NCBI RefSeq assembly: GCF_020536995.1
Contig: NC_068358.1
Coordinates: forward strand, 48,456,840-48,520,839
Direction: 5' to 3'
Source of the DNA: Dreissena polymorpha
Taxonomy: Eukaryota > Mollusca > Bivalvia > Myida > Dreissenidae
DNA: 64,000 bases
The stretch's first letter is position 1. Every line of letters begins with the position of its first letter. The position numbers and the translations under genes are program-made. A model generated the notes under the pieces. That model saw nothing but the letters and a program-made list of their open reading frames with translations. It was not told the origin of the DNA and did no database searches. This document shows, in pieces, positions 1-12,215 of this stretch.

Positions 1-378
1 CCACCTTATAGGCATGATTTAAACAAACTTACGATGGAGCAAGGTTACATGCCTAATATTAGATTTCTTAGTGTAATCTTCTTAGAGAAGGTTTTTTAAT
101 TGATTTCTCTACTCACTGAATATACTCTAGTCAATCTAAATCATATGAATCATAGATTGTGACCTATACATGATTTTAGTTGTTTTAATGAAACCCCCCT
201 TACAGTAATACATAATAATACATTTAAAAACATGAGCCGTGATTTTTCTAAAGATAATACATTTTAAGCTTTTGAAATTACTGAAAATTATCTCACTCTT
301 CTCTGGTGAGCTTAAAAATAAGCATAATATATACCATACGTTGTGATTCTAGTTCTTTGAGATTCTTTTCCATCCTAT

Positions 379-744
379 CTACATCTCGTTTACTTTTTTT
401 CCATTTGACTCTTTTTCGTCCAATCTTTGACGACATTTTATGAGTAGTTCAACTGTTTTCGTTTCAATATTCTTAAAGTCTTTAAGGCTCTCCTCAACGT
501 TGATACGCATACCGTCAACACGTGTAACCATTTGTTTAACGTTCACATCCTGTGTAGAAGACAATTGAATCAAAAGCTCCACCTGTATTCCCACATCTGT
601 ACACGTCTTTTCCATCAAATATATAAACTCTTGAAATCGGGTTTCTGCGCTGTTTAAAAGTACATTAATGTCATCTTTTATGTCTCTGTCTTCTGAAAGA
701 CTCTGGGCCAATGATAGTATATTTCTTTGGATAATTGCAACCGC
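379..744 (-). CDS. Terminal exon, coiled-coil-like protein of unknown function
   Basis: An open frame of 121 codons on the minus strand begins directly after a TAG that is itself the end of a splice acceptor (tattattgtag, 745-747), so it reads as a phase-0 3' terminal exon rather than a free ORF with its own start. It ends at TAG 379-381. The protein starts AVAIIQRNIL and ends KKVNEM. It is rich in E, K, D, L and V, has no cysteine cluster beyond two isolated Cys, and the spacing of hydrophobic residues suggests long helices or a coiled coil. I recognise no domain. The upstream exons would lie to the right but none is evident before about 2.7 kb. It could be a chance open frame, but the length in AT-rich DNA and the clean acceptor argue for a real exon. 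Confidence 0.4.
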   Translation of the reverse strand, partial: AVAIIQRNILSLAQSLSEDRDIKDDINVLLNSAETRFQEFIYLMEKTCTDVGIQVELLIQLSSTQDVNVKQMVTRVDGMRINVEESLKDFKNIETKTVELLIKCRQRLDEKESNGKKVNEM

Positions 745-2734
745 CTACAATAATAATTCAAACAATACCACCCATTAAACTCGTCATATGACAGCGAATT
801 GTTATTCTGTGAAAAATGAACCACGTACGCAACAATTAAATAAATTCATTTATTGAGTTCCGAGTGTTGTTCACAATAAATGTTCAATATGATGATGAAT
901 TTTCTACTTACCATCGAAGAAGATGCTACAATTAAAACACAACACATAATTAATTCAAAATGTATTCAACACAATGATTTCTTTTCGGGGTAATTTTGCT
1001 TTTATGTTATCATGAATAGTATTTGCAAAACATTCATGTTTGTCAAATTATCAAAACTGTATGATCTTACAGTGGGAATAGTTCAATATCAGAGATCAAT
1101 TGTAAATATTTCGAAGACATTCTCAGCTATGAATTATTCATTTAAAAAAACTAATGTCTAATGGTTGTGTATTCGAAAGCAGAGAAAGTCATCAAAAGGT
1201 TTTGCTTCAGAAACGTAATGATAGGGACCAATCAAATATATATGCAGTAGAAAACATAATACATATGCAATTATTGTTCTTCATTCAATTTGAATCTTTG
1301 ATATCAAAACTACGCGCAATAGGCTTACCACTAAGCTGTCGACATGAATGTCTTTTCAATAATTGTACGTATGTGCATTATAAAAGAAATCACAAATTAA
1401 AAGAAGTCCGAATATAAACAATTTGTTTCTATAATTTGTAATTTGTTTCATATAACTACACAATAACAATTGTACTAAATATATCCTGTCCACCTATCAA
1501 TTATCCGTGAATTTAGCCAAATAAACGACATTTGATGTGGAAATAAATCAGAGTTTTGTTTTGCTCCCACAATATATATATATTAATGGAAAATTCTACT
1601 GCTAGAAAGACGCGTTTTTAACATAAGTATTTTATGAAGCGGTTTACATCTTACATTTTCATGAAATGAATAGTGTTTGTAAATATATCTCTTATTTCAT
1701 AATTTAATATTAGTAAGTTTGAAATAAAAAACACAGTATTCTTTCGAAAAATTTCAAATCATGTTATTTTATTTCAGGCACTTTATATAATCTGGCAACT
1801 TAAACGCGAATTGTGCTAAAATTAAATGTGAGCAAACGTAATAAACAAAAGAAATCACACTATCAGAAAGATTTCTATCAACGCATGCATACTTCAATGT
1901 TAAAAAATATTTTTATTGTTTAACAGGAGAGCTAAGCTCTACCTACCAGACATTGTAATCCTCCGTTGAACGATTCAGTCTGCACTGTAAGATTCTATTC
2001 GAGTACACTACTAGTCGCATGTGCGTTTGCTTTAAACATTAACCGTAGTTTAAACGAGGGAGTATTGCTAGAGATTGAAGGCTACACACACGTTGAACAA
2101 TATCGAATTAAATCTGAAATAAAACTACAAAGTCCTATTGGGGGTATTAAGATGTGTTAGCAAAATGTCATGTATTGTCAAATACTTTCGAAATAAGTGC
2201 AAATATTGCATGTACAAATAAGTTACAAATCAAGATTTGCACTCATTTAGTTCAGAATGTTCTCACTAAATTTACATTTGACCTAGTAAAATCTCACTCG
2301 CATCATGCTATTGCTTTTGTTTGGAAGACACTATTTGAGGAACGAAACATTCTTAAGAAAATAAACATATCAAGTATCATACGTTTATCAAGAAATATAT
2401 TTAGAAATGTAATTCGTCTTATATCCTGAATTTGAAATAAATGGTAGAAAAATAACTTCTAAGCTATTCAATTAAAACCAAAGGTTTAAGTTGTGCTGTG
2501 TTTATTTTCAGTTTAAAGCCGCTTATCCACCCCTTGAAATGTTTGCCATGAAGTACCCGTATATTTAACCACAACAGTGTTCGTACAAACACATTTTAAT
2601 GCGTGTGATCACATCACCTGTGGCCTCACGTGGCTTATTGTGAATGTTTTTCTTCGACATCGAAAAATTGGATATTTGATTAAGATGCAATTTTCTATCA
2701 ACACATTTAAAAACATTGTTATATCCGCGTCATG
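745..2734. other. AT-rich stretch, no supported gene
   Basis: Short open frames of 64-91 codons occur here on the plus strand (1154-1417, 1966-2160, 2154-2429). None shows a recognisable domain, a repeat match elsewhere in the window, or a splice context that would favour it. I treat the stretch as intronic or intergenic. Confidence 0.5.
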
Positions 2735-2960
2735 CGAAACTTGGTCTTATGGCATGTGCGACAAACGTAGCTGAAACCCAGCCTGCGCAGTCTGGTCAGT
2801 GGCTACTCTTTCCGCTATGAAAAAGCACGCAAGGTTTCTTGGTATTTCCTGAGTATCCTCCTCAGTTTGTATGTACTGACAAAACTGTGCAGATGCGAAT
2901 GCTGGACTGGAGCGAATTGTTCTCAAACGAGGTTTTAGTACTGCGTTTTCACATATCAAA
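2735..2960 (-). mobile_element. Degraded MITE-like repeat
   Basis: The stretch holds 'cctgcgcagtctggtcag' on the left and 'aactgtgcagatgcgaatgctgga' in partial inverse orientation on the right, the layout of a short inverted-repeat element that I know as very common in bivalve DNA. The arms are diverged and no target duplication can be called. A 70-codon open frame on the minus strand across it is a by-product of the repeat. Confidence 0.4.
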
Positions 2961-4580
2961 TCAAATCATAATATCTCAATGATATTTATCGTTTTCAATT
3001 TAGCATTTCAGTATTAAACGTTTAAACGTTCAACTAGTACACAATATTTAAAATTCCGATAATATATTATCATGAGGTTTTTATCTCGGTTTTACATTTC
3101 GTTATTTAGGAACGCGCTGCAATTGTTGAACATCTTATTGTCAACCTGGGACTTAGATCTTTGAGTCCAACATCATAGTGTACAAAAATGTTATACTTGA
3201 ATTATATTTCTAGAACATATCTTGAACATTTCTGACTATTTCGTTTATTCATCAGCAATTTTAACATTAACACGACAAAATCGCCTTTTTTATTTAGGTA
3301 ATATACGATTTAAGAGTCGTCGTTTGTAATGGTTTGTTAATTGGAAACCGTTTTGGGGTTTCAATAACCACCATCTAGGCATGCTTAAGTCTATTTCACT
3401 TTCAATTTCGTGAAATGATGTTTTTTCAGTTACATTACTTAGCTTCAACGCGATCTGAAGTTACAAGTTGCAAAAACCAAATGCTGACTCAATCGCGATC
3501 TCGTTCTGAGGTAAATACAATGTCGACATATTCAGTTTCAAAGGAACATCTCACGAAGTCTAAAGTTATTTAGCGGGGCTTTATATATACATTCCAAAGA
3601 AAGGTCTTGTTGTGATATATATTGATATATCGACATTATTAATCACACTATCTGAACGCTTTACTATTAATTTATTTTGCCGAACCGTTTTACTTTTAAG
3701 TTACAGACAACTTGATATTGACCCAAAAATAAACATCCAATATGCAATTCATACGAAATACCGAGCTAATTGGTATACACATACCTGTGTAATCTCGAGT
3801 AATTGAGTATTTCCTGAACGCAAAGACAATATATTTTTTCTTAATTTTCTATTTTTAATAACACTGCACTTGATCTCTCCTCACCCAAATGTAATATCAC
3901 GTGATTTCTGCTATAAGAGAGATTAACCCTTCCATATATGTGTAAAAGTTTCAAGGAGATTAACTCATATTTAATCATCTTTAAGGTTCTGTTCAATATA
4001 TGGTACTACATGTATATTGTATAGGCAATTGGTCACATGTCTTTAATATAATATTACCGTGGATTAATAAGAATTTCACAGATGATGTTTCTGGAATTTT
4101 AGAATTCCTATATATTCTTTACAATAGTGTCAGGGGCTATTTTAGGAAAAGATCTAAGATAAATTTATAATTATATAATACAAGTATATAATTATTTGTA
4201 ACTAATATACAATTACTTCGCCAGAATGTCATCTTTTATTCGTCCCGATATTTAGGCAGTGATTTGATTTGTGAAAGATATGAGACGTAAATATGTAATA
4301 CTCTTTTACATGATTGTCTTGAATTTCTTAAAAAAAGTAATTTAATTTAGTCAATCAGTAATGCGTAGTCACTACAATTCAACAGCACTGAAGATAAAAT
4401 TAAACATACAGTAAATCCCAGCTAATAATGACCACCTGTCTCACCTTTTTGTATGAACAGATAGTGTTTTTGAAAGCAATATGTCAAATCCTTTTACTTC
4501 GACGGACGACAATTCCCACATTTTTATATATTAACTTTTTTCGGAAGTGACATACCATTAACACATCAAAAGAATACAAA
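2961..4580. other. AT-rich stretch, nothing recognised
   Basis: No coding frame, RNA gene or repeat shared with the rest of the window could be supported here. Confidence 0.45.
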
Positions 4581-4587
4581 TAAATGT

Positions 4588-5995
4588 TTAGGAGCACACT
4601 TGTTCCACCGTACAGGTGGTGGCGTGCACGGTTAGTAATATGATCATCGCCTCACGCACGGCTGGAAACAAATCCGTTTTTTGACCAACTCAACAAAATC
4701 TCACTAATTCTGTTCAACGGATTCCTTCTTGTTCATGTCGTACCATGACATTGCGTCTTGTTCAAAATTATCGATTTGATAAAATTTGTAGATGGTTCGG
4801 ACTTTATCTTTACAGTCTGGTCGATCGAAATTTTTGATGTGGTTCGGATGGAGTTGATATAACATGGAAATCGGCTTCCTAGAGACTGGATCAGTGCGTC
4901 CATGTAAGATATATAAATTGTGCGTCTATAGTATTCGTCACTGGTTCCACCAACATTTGCTTAGTGTACTTGACGGCCTCATTGCCGTGGTATTGTCATT
5001 CTAACACTAATATCTTAAGCTGTGTTTAATGCCGGACCGAATATATAATCCGCGAAAATCAAATCCGTATATTCTCGATGATCGGTAAACATCGATGTCG
5101 GATTATCGACGTGTTTTTTGACACCGATCATGTCTTATTGAACAGCCTGAAGTGCTTACGTGATTTGCTCCAAAATGGACGAATATTTGGCTATTATGTG
5201 GAGCGTTATCACAAATGTCGCCGTTTTACTTGCCGTCCATAGCTGATGTGCGGTCTGTCGTTCTTTCGTATTATGTTCGTTTTGTGCTAAATACTCTTAA
5301 TAACGGCGTATTTCGATGAAATGTTAAGCGAAGATTCGTATGCTTTTATACTGCGCAGTCCACTTTCTTTGGCTTAACAATGGTGTGTTCGAAACTAGCC
5401 GTCTTCTCTTATGGCGCTCTCTGAAATACTTATGATTGCTTTCACAGTTCCTATGAAATTACGTACGTCAGAAGCTGTATTTAGATTATTTGCAACAAGA
5501 TTAATACGGTGAGCCGAACAATGTACAAACACGGCGAGAGGATAATCGGCTTTAATACGGGCTTTTACACCATGTTCTTTTCCAGCCAGAGTCGAGCATC
5601 CATCGCATCATAGGTCGCGTAGCTTGATCAAGTTCAGGCCATACTTCTTGCACTGTGTTATGATTGTTCCTGCAATAGTTTCTGCGTCCATTTCATCAAA
5701 AGCTGTATATCCAAGGAACTCCCAATATCCATATCATGGCACACTTGAACACTTCGAGCTGTTGGCGGTTGAGGATGGGGGTAGCGCTGGCTAACGGTTC
5801 AGGATCGGGTGAAGCGCTGGTTGACGGTTCAGAATCGAGAGCAGCGCTGGTTAACGGTTCAGAATCTAGGTGTTGATTATCTGGCGTGGGCTCTTTTGGC
5901 ACTGATACGTCACTTCAGTCGCGCTGTTTGCTTAGAGGTGCTCCGTCGTCTTCAGATGAAGGATACGCGCCAGGTTTACGCTTGGTGAAGTAATT
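4588..5995 (-). pseudogene. Decayed hAT transposase (ZMYM1 / 52 kDa-repressor-like)
   Basis: Reading the minus strand from right to left gives the parts of a hAT transposase of the DUF4371/ZMYM1-like type in the correct order. Near 5970-5900 is an N-terminal KRKPGAYPSSEDDGAPLSKQ; at 5890-5790 a threefold 30 bp repeat coding DSEPSTSA units; at 5690-5400 the RNase H-like core with CDGCSTLAGKEHGVKARIK and VHCSAHRINLVANNL; at 5390-5110 an RKW-type segment followed by AKYSSILEQ; and at 4670-4588 the C-terminal dimerisation region LFPAVREAMIILLTVHATTC followed by a stop. Several in-frame stops and frame changes are present (for example after KLRDL and after REDG), and the zinc-finger region between the N-terminus and the core is missing, so the copy is dead. 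No terminal repeats are evident. Confidence 0.75.
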
Positions 5996-6416
5996 CCTGG
6001 TGTCTATTATATAACGTCGGATATATCTGATTCTGAAAATAAAGATATAAATGATGGAGTAACAAGAGGCTCACAAAGCGAACAACATCATGATACAAGG
6101 CTGAGGGAAGCATTTACAACTTCTTTCGCGCCATGAGCACCTCTGTTGCAATGCATAAAAAATTTCGCGAGATGAGCAAATTCAGCAACATTTTTCAAGG
6201 TTATAACGTCTGGGTCACTAGTCTGAGCACGCCAGGCAGAGTGGAGTTTCAGATTCACCTTCGAAATAGGTGCGCCTCCAAATCGAGGCCTTTACAAAAT
6301 AATATTTATCTGATATATATTGAAACCCTTCTATAACGAAACTGAGTTGGCTTATTATGAACTGTCCTAACTCTATGCTCTCAGCGTTATATCAAACTGA
6401 ATATTATTATTTATAG

Positions 6417-6785
6417 ATGGCAAAAATTATTTCGAAGTTGACTTTGGCGAGGTCGACGCTGGGTTTGAATTTAATCGTACAAGTACAACTGTACAAGTCT
6501 AATAATATTATGAAAAACGAAAATAATTCCCTAAAGTATCATTATATGCACTTCATGACTATAACACCTAATAAACGAAGGAAGTTACGAAAGTGTTCAC
6601 TTACTGCTGGGAAGATTGATTTAGATATGTCTGCAAAACCCGAGTATATAGTAACGACGAACGACAACCGTTTTATTATTAAAAAGTTACAAGCCCCATC
6701 ATCCAGTATTTACAGTTTGCAGGATAACGTAACTGTTAATTGGGGGTTCCATCTTTTAACTTTTTTGGATTTATTTGACGGTTAA
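6417..6785 (+). CDS. Unassigned open frame, 122 codons
   Basis: An ATG-started frame follows a weak acceptor-like 'tatttatag'. The predicted protein is basic in the middle (NKRRKLRKCS) and has no motif I recognise, no signal peptide and no membrane segment. It lies just beyond the 5' side of the hAT fossil on the opposite strand and has no repeat partner in the window. It may be chance. Confidence 0.15.
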   Translation: MAKIISKLTLARSTLGLNLIVQVQLYKSNNIMKNENNSLKYHYMHFMTITPNKRRKLRKCSLTAGKIDLDMSAKPEYIVTTNDNRFIIKKLQAPSSSIYSLQDNVTVNWGFHLLTFLDLFDG

Positions 6786-7739
6786 GTGATGCTTTATTTC
6801 AAATAAATTTTATTAACAAGTTTTCATAAGAATTTCAACTAGTGCATAAAAGACAGATTTTTATGCTGCTTATGGCAATGTGAAATACATCAGAATTACT
6901 TTATTTCATAAGCATGTGTTCTTGTTCAAAAATTTCATTTTTTCTGCATTCAGTGAACTCGATTAAGTTTCAGGCAACGTGAAATTTTGTCACCGATTTC
7001 AGACTTATTCAAGGATTTATTCTTATACCCTAAGATATCGGCACAAACGGCAAGAAAAACTGTCTTTAATGCACTGTTTTTGCAAACAAATGCCAATAAC
7101 TTGAGATATTTGCAAAAGTTCTTAACGATGTGATTACATTCTGTACAGCCCGTCTGTAAACCCCTGAAAAACCCGTTGATTCTGCACCCTGTTAAAGGAT
7201 TGGTGACGTATTTACATGTAATTCGTCATGTACCAAAGTTAAAACATTCGTAATGTCTTATAGAAACTGCATGATGACGTAGGTACCTTCATGGAACACC
7301 ATGGAAAGAAAATCCCCACTGTAAGCATCTTAATTAGATGAAAAACATCTTCGAGGAATTGACTAATACAAAGGTCCCGTCCTGAAACGGGGCCTTCCGA
7401 TACCTATCACGACTTACAAATCACATTAGTTATTGTGGGTTAAACTTAATTAATGTCTTCAGATGATGAGTGATGACTGATGAGAATTCTATATGAGAAA
7501 AGTCACTATGCTCAGAGGAGAGAGGAACTATGTATAACCCACTCCAATACACTCAATTTATCAATGCCAAATCCTAACTCGCAACCTTCCAGATATACTG
7601 CATGATGCACCTTTAGCTGGCCGTATTCTTTAAATGTTCTACGCCTCCTGCGGTAAAGGGGGAGAACCCCCCCCCCCACCTCCATTGACTCCCCCCCTCC
7701 TAGGATCATTCCTGCGGACGCCCATGGGCAGCTCATGCT

Positions 7740-7920
7740 TCCGAAGATGCCGAAGCCGATATCGCGTTTGCTTGTTAATGTTCGGATATCGTCGCGGGAA
7801 ATTCGCATGGGATATATTGTGACACAACAAAATAAAAATGAGCATTTTGTCTCTCGTTAAATAGATGTTACCAGACCACATCTAGCTTTAAAATGTTGGC
7901 TATCGCTATAAGGAACACTT
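7740..7920 (+). repeat. Dispersed repeat, partner of 38504-38790
   Basis: The segment 'tatcgcgtttgcttgt' followed by 'gggatatattgtgacac' matches 38715-38785 in the same orientation. The adjoining 'ctagctttaaaatgttggct' (7883 onward) matches 38510-38560 in the opposite orientation. The same two blocks are therefore present in both places but with one block inverted. Confidence 0.5.
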
Positions 7921-8261
7921 ATTTTTTATTGGTTAACCTAATTTTATGAAATATTTTTCGAAATATTCGTTGAATTTGATATATATGTGGATTAAAGTGC
8001 AATTGGTGTATTTAACTTACTTCATATTTGAATTTTAAATATTTACATTGCAATGTATTCCATTAAAAGTCCATGATATTTCAGTTAAGTGTACGAAATG
8101 ACAAACATATACGGGCGTTTACCGCTTTATACATATGCAATTTTGACATAACAAGACATTATATGTTTATCTAAGCTAAAAATATTTTGGTTTGCCTCCA
8201 TTTGCTATGCTTCCGGCTTTCTTTTTCCCTGCCTTAGTGGGGTTCAACTGGTCATTGTCGG

Positions 8262-9344
8262 CTCGGGTACTACTTACATGTACCCAGGGTACTCTTAAGT
8301 ATACTTACATAAACTCGGGTACGGTAAATATACTTAAACGAACCCGGTCGATATTAGACTGTACCCGAGTTGTATTCCCGCCCAAAATCCTATGTCGTAA
8401 AACGCGCTACTGGTTGCCGTAATACGATATTGTTTATCAGAGGCGAAGCGAGCCCTAAAATGATGTGCAGGCACATTTTAGGCGCTCCAGGGGCATTTTT
8501 TCTCCCTCCCCCCCCCCCCCCTCTGGGAATAAAGGCCAGTAGTGGGCGCAGACGCGATTTTTCTTATTATAGTTTTTAACATATATACAGTTTTGGCAAC
8601 AGATGGCAATACAATTGCAAATCTGAAGTTTGATTAGAGGAACTACATGTTCCGTCTTTTGGAAGATGCAAAAGGATACGAAGCCGGTCATCATTTGACA
8701 ACGTTTCAACCGAACAACATGGATCTGGATATGGTGATGGAATATTACAGGCATTAATTGGTATGAAATACTAGAGCCATAGTAAAAAAACGTTGTTTAC
8801 CGCTATGAACATGCACAGGAAACTCTCAGTCACTCGATCAGACAGTCTTAACAATATAATGGTTTTAAACCATAAACGTTTGAGAGGTTACAAAATACAA
8901 TTAAAAATGCGCTATTTTTATTTTGGGTGTATTCAACTAGACTAAAAAGGCTGCGCTTGCTTTGTTAGTTTGGAATACGAACTCGTTGAACGCGTTTAAT
9001 GTCCAAAAAATGTCCAAAATATTTTATGTTTGAATTCTCTACGGGTAAACCCCTTCGATTTTGTTTTTGCATTTTCGGGCGTTATATTTTTTCGTGCCTA
9101 CGCACCTGTTTATCTTGAACAAACTTCTCTTTAAAAAAACATGCTTTTTGAGTATGAGTTTCGTAATATAGTGGCCATTTAACAGAAAATTGACAAAAAA
9201 GTGATCATAATTAATTTAAAAAAATAGCCGACAACGACCGATTTATCGTTAAAATTCCTGAGTACGTTTTAGTATATTTACCGTATCCGGGGTACATGTG
9301 AGGAGACTTAAGAGTACCTGGGGTACATGTAAGAAATACCCGAG
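8262..9344. mobile_element. Foldback element with about 85 bp inverted arms
   Basis: The left arm (8262-8347, CTCGGGTACTACTTACATGT...) and the right arm (9257-9344, read as reverse complement CTCGGGTATTTCTTACATGT...) align over their length at roughly 80 per cent by eye, sharing 'gtactcttaagt' and 'acggtaaatatac'. The arms contain internal repeats of a 'tacatgtaccc' motif. The interior (about 900 bp) holds a C-rich run near 8509-8521 and no coding frame that I recognise. This is a non-autonomous DNA element; no family is assigned and target duplications were not resolved. Confidence 0.55.
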
Positions 9345-9807
9345 TGGGTATAAGCCATAGACTGGTTTATTGCAAATCGCGACAGTTTTTCCAAACACAT
9401 TTTTGGTAAGTTTACATGACCCGTCTAAAATGAATTGCATGAATCGAGAACTCTTTCGAATTTATTTGCTTCGATGTATTCGATATCTTTTATATCTTTC
9501 TATTGCTCTTCTCGCGGTATTTCAATTGCGCCCTCTACTAACTTAAATTATTAAATTGTAATGTATGCATTATTATAAGTCAACGTGTGTGATCTAATTT
9601 CCATTCGCTCTCAGAAAGCAGTTTTGCATTTGATCATGAGCAATATTCTGGTAAGTTGTGGTTTTAGATCCATCAGAAACACGTTTATTTACACAATGTA
9701 ACGACATTCCGTTTTAACCTTTTAGTATTTCAGCTTATTTTAGACTTGTTTACTTCTCATCTGCTCGCACTTTGCCGATCTCCCGATAGGTTACATATCA
9801 CAATACA

Positions 9808-10191
9808 ATGTTTAGGCTTAAGATATTACAATCTAATACTGTTAATATTCGTACCAAAATCGTTCGTATTTTTTTTTCAAGTTTGTACGAAATCAAGAAA
9901 ACCAACAACCGGAGTTTACATAACGTCCGCAGCCATCATTTTTCAATTTTAATATTTTTGTTGGTTTTCCATTTTAAGAAGATGTTCTGCCAAGAGCTGG
10001 GCATTACACAAACCCTTCGTTTGAGCAAAAATGACAGCTTTTGGTTTCCGGAAAGCAACAAAGGGGAGATTCCTGAACTATCAAAGTCTCTAAAGAAAAA
10101 AGTTATTAGCCATGGTGATCTTATATATTGGTTCTATTCGTTTACATATTCGATTTTGTATAGACTTTTAAGTCTATATATGTCTGTCTAA
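9808..10191 (+). CDS. Unassigned open frame, 127 codons
   Basis: An ATG-started frame in AT-rich DNA. The segment KKMFCQELGITQTLRLSKN through SHGDLIYWF looks more protein-like than the AT-rich N-terminal part, but I recognise no family. There is one hydrophobic run (ILIFLLVFHF). It ends shortly before the HINE-like element at 10350. It could be part of an exon or chance. Confidence 0.2.
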   Translation: MFRLKILQSNTVNIRTKIVRIFFSSLYEIKKTNNRSLHNVRSHHFSILIFLLVFHFKKMFCQELGITQTLRLSKNDSFWFPESNKGEIPELSKSLKKKVISHGDLIYWFYSFTYSILYRLLSLYMSV

Positions 10192-10349
10192 TAAAAAAAA
10201 TCATCAAATGACATTATAAAGATTCGATGTGCAAATATTGCCAAAGTGTTGTTTTATTAAAATTTGAAGACAATTAACATATTGAAGAAATACAATAGTC
10301 CCCATGTATGACGACAAGTGCCTGTAAATTAATGTCAAACTAGTAATAA

Positions 10350-11113
10350 ACTAGAGCTTTGTCACAGACGTGACGAATACCCCCACATACCGCATTGACA
10401 CATACTATTTTGCATGCTGTTTTCACAAAAAACAGCGGACACAATGTCTAATGTCTAAAACGCACAAAGTGACCCCGTGACCTTGTTTTTGGACCCGGCA
10501 TGGCCCATGTTTGAACTTGACCTTCACATCATCTAGATACAACTTCTGAGCAAGTGTGGTGAAGATCGGATGAAAACTACTTGAATTAGAGAGCGGGCAC
10601 CATGCTGTGACCCCGTGACCTAGTTTTTGATCTGGCATGGCCCATGTTTGAACTTAGATAAAACATTTGACCAAGTTTGGTGAAGATCGGTTGAAAACTA
10701 CTTGAACTAGAGAGCCGACACCATGCTGAATGTTAAAAAACGCACTAAGTGACCCCATGACCTAGTTTTGGCCCGTCATGGCCCATGTTCAAACTTTGCG
10801 TAGAGATCATCTAGATAAAACCTCTGACCAAGTTTGGTGAATATATTGGATGAAAACTACTTGAATTAGAGTGCGGACAACAAGCTGAATGTTTAAAACG
10901 CACTAAGTGACCCCATGGCATAGTTTTTGACCCGGCATGACCAATATTCGAAATTGACCTAGCCATCATCTTTATACAACAACTGACCAAGTTTGGTGAA
11001 GATCGGATGAAAACAACTTGAATTAGAGAGCGGATACTTAATACAGACGACCGACCAACAGACAGACAAGTTCACTCCTATATACCCCCGTAAACTTCGT
11101 GTGTAGGGGTATA
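10350..11113 (+). mobile_element. HINE/pearl-like element, family B, copy 1
   Basis: It starts CTAGAGCTTTGTCACAGACG and ends in the hairpin-like CTATATACCCCCGTAAAC...GGGGTATAA. Between them are four tandem units of about 150 bp, each with 'gaccccgtgacctag', 'ttgaacttgacct' and 'aagtttggtgaagatcgga', then a 'gaccgaccaacagacagac' tract. The subterminal TACCCCCACA at the 5' end is the reverse complement of TGTGGGGGTA found at the intact 3' end of copy 2. The layout (unique 5' end, tandem core, 3' hairpin) fits the bivalve 'pearl' elements, now grouped with non-autonomous Helentrons. It has no coding capacity. Confidence 0.75.
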
Positions 11114-12079
11114 AAATCTTACCACATGGATATAAAAGCACTTAGTACCTAGACCCCTGTGTTGCGATCAATTTTAATAAGACATTTTAATTCCAAATAG
11201 TAGCAACTAGCTTGTTCAGTTAATACTTAATCCATTTATATAATTTCTTGTTTATTGTGTAATGAATAAATTATCTGTTACCTTTAACATAATAAATGTT
11301 GTATACGCTAGTACAAAACCAGCATTGTTTATTTTCTAAAAGGTAATACAATTTTACTTATACGATCTTGTTTTTAACAAACTGCATAGTATGCTGCATT
11401 TTACTTGTTTTTCATACATGCAATGAATGGTTTATAATAAATTAGTCATTTATTCCACAGTTTTTCAAAATATAACATCCCTTTTTAAGTATTCTTTACT
11501 ATTATTTACGTGCAAATTTATGATGTGAAGTGTTTTGTATCGCCATACAATACCACATACCTTTTCATATATGTACTGAATATACTATCATCATGTACAT
11601 GCTTCTGCTTGTGGATTAGCCTAGAAAAAGAATGACTTACATATCAATAAGCTCACATGATCACTGATGTCTATGTTTGTTGTATGTGATTTTTTAATGT
11701 ATAAATAACAACATAAGGATGATATAACATTGTGTTTGTTTGAATTCAAATCATTACTATACAGCTACAAACTAAGTGTATGCAGTTTAGACTGATTTAT
11801 CAATTGCATCAAAATAGCTAGTTTTGTAATGGCGACAGCATTAAAACTAAGCGACAATAATTTGCGAAATAAAATTAAAACCCTGCTAGATACCTGTATT
11901 TATGAATTATTTCAATTGCAACACAAGTATGCCGTCATTCTGTTCCACACATTTATAAATTGCTCATCCTTTCAATCAACATTGAGTTTACAAATTACAT
12001 TATTTTGATTATTTTAAATCCGTTAATGCTAGAATCACAGCTTCAGGGAGCTTCAGTTGAATTGAGACATTTGATGAAA
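11114..12079. other. AT-rich stretch, nothing recognised
   Basis: No coding frame over 60 codons and no repeat shared with the rest of the window. Confidence 0.5.
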
Positions 12080-12215
12080 CAACCCGTTTCCCAGGTAGGG
12101 CCAGTGCATGTACTTGGTGTCTTAGGGTGATCTAAAGAACACTCCCACTTAAGAGATCAATACCGAAACCTCCCAGTTGCTAAGCGGACACCATTTACAC
12201 TACAACGCAGCCAAA
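12080..12215 (-). mobile_element. tRNA-derived SINE
   Basis: Read on the minus strand, the sequence opens with GCGTTGTAGTGTAAATGG, an A-box-like element, followed about 35 bases later by GGTTTCGGTATTGATC, a B-box-like element. Then come a non-tRNA core (CTTAAGTGGGAGTG...) and a conserved-looking CCCTACCTGGGAAACGGG. This is the anatomy of a metazoan tRNA-related SINE. No obvious A-tail or target duplication was seen, so the copy is old or truncated. Confidence 0.5.

Noticed and set aside
2747-2959. A 70-codon minus-strand frame with a protein-like composition
   Set aside because: It coincides with a degraded MITE-type repeat; the composition comes from the repeat.
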